A stretch of 64,000 bases of DNA from Adiantum capillus-veneris. Its lineage: Eukaryota; Streptophyta; Polypodiopsida; Polypodiales; Pteridaceae. Positions 55,171-64,000 of the stretch are shown here, piece after piece; position 1 is the stretch's first letter; each line of letters opens with the position of its first letter. The notes under the pieces were generated by a model, which saw only the letters and a list, made by a program, of their open reading frames with translations, did not search any database and was not told where the DNA came from. Location of the stretch: assembly GCA_014529385.2 (NCBI GenBank), contig CM043959.1, positions 58,072,753 to 58,136,752 of the forward strand, in the 5' to 3' direction. Both the position numbers and the translations under genes were made by a program.

Positions 55171-56606
55171 CGAAGCTCTTGGGACTGTTAGGCAACAAAA
55201 ACGGCCAAAAACCCTGAACCTGCAGAAGTACACAGCAAGCTGTAATTCTCTGTTTTGGGCTTTGTTTCGCGTGCCGGTCGCATCGATAGCAAGCCCTCGA
55301 ATTCCCGCACCTGTAGGGCTACTTGCCCTTTGATTTGGGCGAGATTTCTCGCGAGAAATCTCTCCGAATCAACCTGAACCCAACAAGAAGCAAAAGATTT
55401 CCAGTACCAATCCTCTGCATACAAAGAGAGAGGCTCAGGATCAACCATCTTTGGAAGGTATGTTTAATGCCTCATGTAAGGAAGATGTGGACAAGGCAGT
55501 GGCTAGATGTTTTTATGCATGCGGATTGTCTTTTAGGCTTGCTCGTTCTCCATACTTTTTAGATATGGTCTCTGATATTGTAACTATTCTATGTATGATG
55601 TATTGACCTATTTGCATTGATGCTTAACGAAATCCGGTTGCCAAGAGACTCTATATGTCAAGTTGTTTGCTTTCGATTTATGTAGATTATGAATCTAGTT
55701 TTTGTTTCGTTCATGTGTTGATGCAAATCTTGTTAAAATGTTTGCTTTTAATGTAGGTGTCAATATATCTTTGGATTTTTATGTGATAGGCTACTCTCAA
55801 ATGGGTGTACCCCCGCCGTTTCATTGTCCTGTAGAATCTGGTGCATTTTAGAGGCCAAAAGCAGAGAATTCAGCATGCTGTAATTCCTTGCCACGTTTAG
55901 GAAAGCGCTCTAATGCGCCAGGAAAGTCACCTATTGCATGGGAATTTTGTCAATGAAGCCTTCTACAATTACTATGTTGCCAAATTTGGGCTAGAGTAGG
56001 CCATTTTCAGCCCAATAAAAGTGGGACAACACGTAGGATTTTACAGGTTTTTTTCAAAGTTTAATTGGAATAAAGAAATACAGAGAGGGGCGCCAACCTT
56101 TCGGGCTAACGCGGTGTCACTGCCTACTTAGGAGCATTCTAGCTGCCAAGTCGTGGTTTGTTTGAAGTGTTGAATTCCAGTCTCAAGTTTATTCGTGGTT
56201 TGATGAATCCGTCACGGCAGAACCTCTTCTTCTTGTTAGCGCTTGTGAATTCTCTCTGCAAATTGGACACCTGACTTTTCTTTTATAGGGGCAGAAGGCT
56301 GGCAGGAATAGCACGAAGAGGAGGCACCTTGCCTTTCTGGAGGGGAGCGCTGAAATAGCAGATGCCTTGGAGAAAAGTTGGAGTGCAAGCCAAGAAGAGA
56401 GAGAGAGACTCATGGGCTGCCAGGTTTGACCAGAGAGGACGCCTTGGTTTTTGTGCTTTTTGTTTATCGCTGGGCTGCCCGCTTATTAAGTGACCAGCCA
56501 GACACGTTTTAAAACCGGTTTGAACCTGTTTTAAACTAAGTAAAAACTTATGAGCTGAAAACAATGCTTACATAAACACACCCCAAGCGCCACTGGATGC
56601 AATCTC
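55171..56606. other. Non-coding stretch
   Basis: Contains a 22-bp perfect palindrome (55341-55362). A motif AGCA(A/T)GCTGTAATTC occurs at about 55227 and 55875. A minus-strand frame at 55188-55448 has no domain. Nothing else recognised. Confidence 0.45.
55341..55362. repeat. Perfect 22-bp palindrome
   Basis: Arms GAGATTTCTCG and CGAGAAATCTC joined without spacer, centre TCGCGA. Confidence 0.9.
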
Positions 56607-57149
56607 ATGCACAAATGCGATGTAGACATAGACTCTGTCGCGGAAAAGCATTTACGTTCCCGCAAAGCACTCAAAAAGCAACCTGATTTTCACAAAGCAT
56701 CTGCATTTCTTGAAAGCTTCTCAGAACCCATCTTTACTCATGTGCTTGCATCTTTACGCGTAACTCTTACTCAATTCGAATTTCCTTCTCAAACCAAAGG
56801 AATATTCCCTAACCGATGCTCCCGTCACCCATCTTGTGACGCATTGAGGATACCCATTACCCGGTCCCTCCCACTGCACTTATGGAATAACTCCTTCAGG
56901 ATGCTTTATGTCACCCAATCATATGATGCATCAGAGATGTCCGTACTTGGCTTTCTCAGTTCTTGTAGATCTACAATTCCTCACTTAACAATTCTCGAGT
57001 GCACAAATTTAAATATCCTAGTTTCATTGAATGGAAATTATTTTGAAAATAAGAAAATACTCAATTTAGCAACAAAAGTGATCTGCCAAGTACTCTTCGG
57101 AGTCTGTCCATGTGGCACAAACTACCTGGAAAAAGTTGTAGTTGTCTAG
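56607..57149 (+). CDS. Unrecognised 180-aa ORF
   Basis: Open frame starting MHKCDVDIDSVAEKH, with basic and Ser/Leu-rich composition, no repeats, no signal peptide and no transmembrane segment of note. A Cys-rich end (CQVLFGVCPCGTN) precedes the stop. No family recognised. Upstream of the plus-strand LINE by about 500 bp. It may be a chance frame, a LINE 5' region or a host exon. Confidence 0.25.
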   Translation: MHKCDVDIDSVAEKHLRSRKALKKQPDFHKASAFLESFSEPIFTHVLASLRVTLTQFEFPSQTKGIFPNRCSRHPSCDALRIPITRSLPLHLWNNSFRMLYVTQSYDASEMSVLGFLSSCRSTIPHLTILECTNLNILVSLNGNYFENKKILNLATKVICQVLFGVCPCGTNYLEKVVVV

Positions 57150-57206
57150 TCCATTCGTGGATGGTGCAACATGCTTCAACTAGAGGAAGGCACATGAGCA
57201 TCATAG

Positions 57207-57527
57207 ATGGGCAAGTTGTGCTCCCAATACTTGATTTGGACCCATGTGTCGCAGTTCACAACACATTGCATCTGGCAAGGAACCAACATGACGTACACAA
57301 AACACTATGGATGCAAACAATTCATTGTTGTTGGCGGGATTATGAACAAGGTTTGTTCCGAAGTTCATTGTCTTAAAAATCTTAGACGTGATGTCTTCAT
57401 AGTTCACGAATGGGGATTCTTGGACAAAGTGTGCTCTACAATTCAACTTTCTACGAGGCAACCAGTGCTCAAGATGGCACTGGTAGGTGACAAGTTGTTG
57501 GTTGCAAATCTAAGGGGTATCCAGTAA
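57207..57527 (+). other. Unrecognised 106-aa open frame before the LINE
   Basis: Plus-strand frame ending VLKMALVGDKLLVANLRGIQ. A minus-strand frame of 86 codons overlaps (57201-57461). Neither has a domain I know, and their strand is undecided. Might be LINE leader sequence. Confidence 0.2.
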
Positions 57528-57599
57528 GGCCTCTACCGAGGTGTCCATGTTAGCTTCTTGATCGACTTGGTCTTCCTACATATGGCTACTATGAGATGC

Positions 57600-60005
57600 A
57601 GAGAGTATATAAGGAGCACTCTGGCCATTGTATAATCATCTGATTCATTGCCTTGGTTGGTTGGTTCGACCAACTCTCTCATTATGCATCACCCAAGGGG
57701 CACTCACCCTAAATGATATTGGATGAGGACATATGAGAGTTCTCTAGGGATGGAAATGTCATTCTCTTGGGAGACTTAAATGCCAAGATAGGTCAGTCTC
57801 AGACAGTTTTCTACAATATCTCAGAAGAAATGTTGAGAGAATTGGATGTCAGTGAGATGGGATCGGGCAGGTGTTCGCAGGATGAAGAGCACACTGGATA
57901 TGGGGGATATCTAACAGATTTGGGGACTACACATGGACTACCATCTTGAATTTCCTTCAGAGATTTCCAGCATCGAGTGGATTCACTTGTTTTCCTTATA
58001 GACATGGGGCTAGCACAGTGATTATGTTTTGGCTCAGCCGAGTTTCATACCATCAATCAAGGACTTTACAGTCGGACCCAACCTGTTGGGGTAGCAGAAG
58101 ATCATGCCCTCCTCACCTTTACTGTCTCATTCCAATTCAGCACAACTCAACTGGCATAGACATCTACGTATACCCGATACACTTTTACGTCAGTATGCAT
58201 CATCTCTCTACACAGTCTCGGGGCAACCACCTCTTCTAGATCCGCCAGAGCCATGCCCACACACATGTGCTTTCTTTATAGCAGAGATGGTAAAGAAATC
58301 CATTGACAGGATGAAGACCACAAGAGCAAATGATCACGATGTCCTGGACCCTGGTAGGAGAGCATTTTATACATGCCAGAGATCTGCTTACAGAGCTTCT
58401 AGCAATGATGTTCAACCGTGCCATGTGCGAGGGCCTACTTGATACTTGGAGTTTGTCCACTATTGTACACCTATCTTCAAGTCAAGGGATCCTATGGAGC
58501 CTGGGAACTACCGCACTATCATAATTGGACACATTGGCACGGTTGTACGCATCCATCCTTGAGCAGCGGTTAAGTATATAGGTAGAGAGAGAGAGGGTGT
58601 ACGCGCAACAGGACAAGTGGGTTTCAGGAGAGGTTTCTCTACTCTCGATCATATTTTGACACTCAGAGCTATTATTGAGGAGGGGAGATCATGTGGGAGA
58701 TGGCTCTATTGTTGCTTTGTGGATTTTCGCAAAGCCTTCGATACAGTGTCCAGAGCTAGATTGATGCGCAGACTACAAGAGATGGGGGTACCCAAAGAGT
58801 TGATTTGGGGGATCATCGCTCTATACAAGTCAATAGTGGGGCACTCCACTATTGGGGTGAAATAGGGCTGCCCGCTATCTCCTATACTGTTTGGCATGTA
58901 TGTGGATGAGGTTGCTAACTACATTGAGAGGGATGGTGATAGAGGAGAACAATTGGCAAGGACATGGATCCCACTATTGTTATATGTTGATGATATTGTG
59001 TTGATTTTGACTCCCTGGAGGGGATGCAACGTCATTTAGATGCTTTGCACACATTTGCCCATGATAGTGGATTGTCTGTTAACCTGGGGAAACCCAAGGT
59101 TATGGGGTTTAACACCACACCACAATGGGTCAGGAGGTCAGCACCCACTTTTACATATGGCCAAGAGACGATGGAGTATACAGATGCATACACCTATCTT
59201 GGGATAGTCTTCACTGGACCGGTGTTTTCATTGTGGAGAGTAGCAAAAACTAGATTGATGAGAGCTTATGCAGCCTTGGGAGGATTGGAGAAGATGTGTT
59301 TGCAGGTTCAGTTTCAAGAACCTCGAACAAACCTATGGCTTTTCGCCAATCTAGTGGCTTCAGCTATGCTTTATGGGGAAAATTCAGGGACCCTCGGTGG
59401 ACACCATGGCAAATCTGGTAGCACTCATGGATGGAGATGTATGGAGAGGCCTCTAATCTCTATGATCTCTTAGATGATTCGGGCTAAGGCCTCAGTGCCA
59501 CATGAAATTATTCGAGCCGAGCTAGCTACCTTCCCTCTCGTGGTCGAGGCCCTTACTAGATCAGTATCCTTCATGCATAAATTATGGGACCTCCCCAAAG
59601 ACAAATATGCTCGGCTAGCCCTTGAGTCATCTCAACAGCTAGTGCTACAGGGGGACACAGCATGCTAGTATGGGTAGATGACTTAATGGTTTGAGTCACA
59701 TGGCTTTAGCATGGATAGACTGCCTCCATTCCAGTACTACTTGGATGCACCCTCCCTATCTCTCACACAGACACAGACCACTAGGCTCATATGTCAAGAT
59801 TTGATTCAGCTAAATATCAAAAGCACATGGATACAACCGACACACGATTTGGGTACGAAGATGGATTTCTATAGAAAGCATCTTTTCCAACTAACAGAAG
59901 ATGGATACGTGATCAGACCGGCCTATATGGACACTCATTTATCCTAAGGGATACGATGTGCTATTGGTCAGATGCGCACATTATCGAATCAACTAGAGAT
60001 TGAGA
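57600..60005 (+). pseudogene. LINE copy 1: endonuclease and reverse transcriptase
   Basis: Plus strand. The APE-type endonuclease has SRDGNVILLGDLNAKIGQSQ (57740-57800) and YGGYLTDLGTTHGLPS, then FPASSGFTCFPYRHGAST (57960-58015). RT has MGFRRGFSTLDHILTLRAII (58617), FVDFRKAFDTVSRARLMRRL (motif A, about 58720-58780), xGCPLSPILFGMYVDEV (motif B, with a TAG at 58863-58865 for the usual Gln) and LLYVDDIVLI (motif C, about 58978-59007). The thumb and connection region is at 59024-59640 (SAPTFTYGQETMEYTDAYTY), then MDTHLS and AIGQMRTLSNQLEIET. It ends near 60005 before the zinc finger. Several stops and shifts. Confidence 0.85.
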
Positions 60006-60717
60006 CATATACGCACTCTGGAAGGGGTATCTGATTTAGTTCAATCTACTATTGGGATGAAACAAGGCCTGCCCATTGTCTCCTACTCTATTTGGTATGT
60101 ATGTTGATGAGGTGTCTAATTACATTGACAGAGAGGGTGACAACGGTGCCCAGCTCGCAGGGACGTGGATCCCATTGTTGTTATATGCTGATGACATTGT
60201 GTTGATATCTGACTCACCAGAGAGTATGCAGCAACATTTGGATACACTACACAGTTTTACAGAGGATAGTGGATTGTGTGTAAACCTTGTTAAAACCAAG
60301 GTTATGGTATTTAACACCACACCACAATGGATCAAGAGATCAGCACCTACTTTCACATATGGTCAGGAGATTGTGGAGTATACAGATGCATATACTTACC
60401 TGGGGTTAGTCTTTACTAGGCCGAGATTTTCTTTCAGAAGCGCAGCAAAGACTAGACTGACTAGAGATTATGCGGTTTTGGGAGGATTGGAGAGCATGTG
60501 TTTGCAGGTTCAGTTCCAAGAACCTAGGACAAAGTTATGGCTCTTTGATACTTTGGTTGCCTCCAAAATGCTATACGGGGTGCAAGTTTGGGGACCTTCT
60601 GTAGGCCAAGATAGTTGGAGACGTATGGAGAGGCCCTTGATATCTATGATCTCTCGGCTGATTAGAGCCAAGGCCTCCGTACCGCATGATATCATTCTAG
60701 TGGAGTTAGCTGCCCCA

Positions 60718-60743
60718 CCCCCCCCCCCCCCCCCCCCCCCCCC
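60718..60743 (+). repeat. C run (26) inside LINE copy 2
   Basis: Uninterrupted C. The homologous site in copy 1 (about 59530-59545) has ordinary coding sequence, so the run is an insertion or expansion. Confidence 0.95.
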
Positions 60744-61535
60744 ACATGGAGATTGAGGCACCCACCAGATCAGTCTCCTTTGTACACAGCCTATGAGATA
60801 GTACCAGAGATAGATATGCCAGGTTGGCCTTAGAGTCCTCCAAACAATTAGCTCTACAGGGGATACGTCAGGACTTGGGCACGAAGATGGCTTTCTATAG
60901 AGAGCATCTTCTCCACCTCAAAAGGGATGGGTTTGTAATTCAACCTAGCTATATGGACACACATCTTTCTCATGGTTTGCGCAGTGCCATTGGCCAGATA
61001 CTCACATCAGCTCGAGATTGAGACTGGTAGATTCAAAGGGATACCAGCAAATAGCAAGATATGCCCCTTATGTCATCTAGAGCCAAAGACAGAGTTACAT
61101 TACATATGTCATTGCACGGTGTATTATGAGATACGAGGCCGTTTTCATTGTCTATTCAGAGAGGGTTTTGGGCCTCTATCTAGGGTCATGATATGAGGAT
61201 CAGAGATGTCTTGGATTGTATCTACTTGAGTTACACAAGCATAGAGACGCTTTACTGAGGAGAGCTGGAGAGAGACACATTACAAATTTCTTTACACTAG
61301 ATATTGGACACCCAATGGAGCAGCCACAGGAGCATCCACCATTGCAGAGCTCTGCCCGCACTCATACTACCACTACTGGCATTCTCATAGACCAAGCATT
61401 GGAGCTAGGGAGATCTAGACGCCCGCAATTGAGGAGAGGAGCTACACAGTATCGACGGAGACTACAACACAGGATTCGAGCCATACTTTCTCGACTTCCA
61501 GAGTGCAGATGAGGATGGATCTCTACCACATCTCT

Positions 61536-61536
<1 letters not shown>

Positions 61537-61576
<40 letters not shown>
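61537..61576 (+). repeat. C run (40)
   Basis: Uninterrupted C just after the last coding part of LINE copy 2. Confidence 0.95.
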
Positions 61577-61946
61577 ATTGCACTACACATTGTACTCGGC
61601 ACCTTTTGTATTAGCTGGCACATCAATACAACCCCAGCTTGTAGTAGTTGTATTTTTTATTTCAGTTCTTTTTTATTCCGGACATGGTATCATATTCACT
61701 ATGTTGTAACAGCTTGGTCTCATAGGTCATTTTGGCCTTTTGAAGACGTTAATATATCATTACATTTCATTTCATTTCTCTCTCACTCTCAGCGAGGGCA
61801 CTGGTGCGAGCTGAAGACAGGTCGCGAGCAAACCAAACGGGTCCAGAGGCTTGGTGGCGGTTGCAGGTAGAGAGCACTCAAGGTTCGCGACTGAGTCACG
61901 CCTGGAAAATTAGGGTTCGCGCTACTCTGTTTCGCCACCAGAAACA

Positions 61947-63100
<1,154 letters not shown>

Positions 63101-63506
63101 TCGCTGCTGCTGTAATCCCGTCGCTACACCATCGCCCCCCAGCACTGCCCGCCTCCCCCCCCGCTAGCCCTCACTGCCCTCCTTGCTGCTCTGCTCGTCC
63201 ACGTGTTGCCCCACCCCTGTTGTAGCAGCTCGCGCTGCTGCTGCCGCCCCGCCCGCCTTTTCCGCCCCTGCCGCCGCCAACTGCCGACCCCTTGTTGCAG
63301 TCGCTCCCGCCATTGCCGCCCCCACCTATTGCTGTCAGCGCTCCTGCAGTAGCCCCCCCCCCCCGGCCCGCCTGCTTTTTTTTCCTCCCTGTTGCATCTT
63401 GCAAATCGGTACCTACAGCATTGAGTCCGTTTTGGGATAGTGCTTTGCGTGCCAAGTTGCAAATTCCGCCCGCCGTCCTCTTCTTACACCACAGCAGTAG
63501 ACACAG

Positions 63507-63749
63507 ATGGAGACTCCAGCTTCGCCACAGAGGGACTCGCCCGACCCCGCTGAGCCCACCATTCGACTTGCTCTTTCGCCCATCTGCAAGGTTCTCGGCA
63601 CCCGACCTAGCAGAGGAGAGCTGCATCCCTTTAGTCTTTTTCTTAACATGGAAGCAGAACTGCACGACAACGTTGAGCAAGGGGGACCTTGGGTATTTTG
63701 CAATGAGATAGCCTCCTTTCCCTCCTCGACCATCGGCTCTACATTATAA
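63507..63749 (+). CDS. Weak LINE ORF1/gag-like N-terminal frame
   Basis: 80-codon frame METPASPQRDSPDPAEP.. with SPICKVLGTRPSRGEL and ELHDNVEQGGPWVFCN. The order (short hydrophobic start, then ..GGPW.F) recalls the DUF4283-type domain of plant LINE ORF1 or gag proteins but is shorter than usual. Preceded by GC-rich DNA (63110-63410) with C runs, as in some element leaders. Overlapping minus-strand frames are Gly/Arg-rich artefacts. Confidence 0.25.
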   Translation: METPASPQRDSPDPAEPTIRLALSPICKVLGTRPSRGELHPFSLFLNMEAELHDNVEQGGPWVFCNEIASFPSSTIGSTL

Positions 63750-63779
63750 GCTTTACACCTAGTGTACCACTTTGTCATG

Positions 63780-64000
63780 ATTTTACCAATTTTTACCCTA
63801 ATTTTTCCAAATTTAACCAGTTTTCATTAAGGTGACCCTCCAAACCAGTAGAGAATATTAAATTTTTGTCCTTTAAAAATACACTAAGGGCCAATTTTTT
63901 GTGAGCACTCTGAATATCTATGGATGTCTACTCCCTCTTAATTTCTATGGTGTCATCCCAACCGTCTTATATTATTTTTTCCCCTAAATTTTATGAAAAC
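63780..64000. other. AT-rich end of window, nothing recognised
   Basis: No open frame or repeat of note. Confidence 0.5.

Larger units (their letters stand above)
60040..61775 (+). pseudogene. LINE copy 2: RT from motif B to 3' end
   Basis: Plus strand. Begins inside RT (STIGMKQGLPIVS, then MSPTLFGMYVDEVSNYIDRE at 60076) with motif C LLYADDIVLISDSPE (about 60180-60225). It follows copy 1 closely through TYGQEIVEYTDAYTYLGLVF and RLIRAKASVPHDIILVELAA. A run of 26 C (60718-60743) replaces coding there. The zinc-finger region is at 60972-61196 (GIPANSKICPLCHLEPKTEL, YICHCTVYYEIRGRFHCLF). The rest of ORF2 runs to about 61510, then C40, then the 3' end with GGTCTCATAGGTCATTTTGG and the (ATTTC)n tail at 61754-61775. 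The 226-codon frame is open but lacks motif A. Confidence 0.86.

Noticed and set aside
63124-63780. Long GC-rich frames on the minus strand (Gly/Arg/Ala-rich)
   Set aside because: Low-complexity GC-rich DNA gives open frames in several registers; no domain.

Overview
This window reads as nuclear DNA of a land plant with a large, transposon-packed genome. Everything recognisable is a plant-type mobile element: Ty3/gypsy and Ty1/copia LTR retrotransposons, a CACTA (En/Spm) DNA transposon with TNP2-type transposase, APE-type LINEs, small non-autonomous LTR elements and a foldback element, plus long microsatellites and homopolymer G/C runs. No rRNA, tRNA, CRISPR array or confident host gene was found. 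A fern or other seedless plant is my guess from the flavour of the Ty3 and LINE proteins, but it is inference only.

Layout. 1-5.9 kb: decayed Ty3 pol pieces (minus strand) among non-coding DNA, a 45-base G run and a (GT)n tract. 5.92-12.04 kb: a minus-strand Ty3 element with both LTRs, polypurine tract, gag, protease and half an RT, but an internal deletion. 12.04-21.3 kb: a Ty3 pol and a CACTA transposon, both cut in two and restored together by undoing one inversion of about 5.3 kb. 21.3-24.4 kb: no gene; a recurring palindromic AATAGG motif. 24.45-28.1 kb: a copia-like LTR with primer-binding site, then a complete 2.7-kb non-autonomous LTR element with target duplication TTTCG. 28.4-28.8 kb: a foldback element. 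29.3-36.9 kb: a minus-strand Ty3 element (gag, protease, RT, RNase H, integrase with deleted core, and an extra region past integrase).

37.2-48.3 kb is a nested stack: a minus-strand copia element whose gag is interrupted at 40,507/47,261 by a 6.75-kb plus-strand LTR element (LTRs about 530 bp). That element encodes two separate retropepsin-like domains and no recognisable polymerase, and itself carries a 1.34-kb terminal-inverted-repeat element at a TTAA site. 47.4-50.9 kb: the copia LTR with diverged tandem repeats, then unassigned DNA.

50.9-55.2 kb: a minus-strand 5'-truncated LINE, interrupted by a 2.13-kb LTR element (target duplication CTCCG) with a small gag-like ORF. 55.2-57.6 kb: mostly unassigned, with one unrecognised 180-aa ORF. 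57.6-61.8 kb: two plus-strand LINE copies head to tail. 61.9-64 kb: a 123-bp (CT)n tract, a repeat field and a GC-rich segment with a weak ORF1/gag-like reading frame.

Nearly all coding regions carry stops or frameshifts. The genes here do not cooperate in a host pathway; the interest lies in the order of insertions, deletions and inversion, and in the unusual non-autonomous elements.
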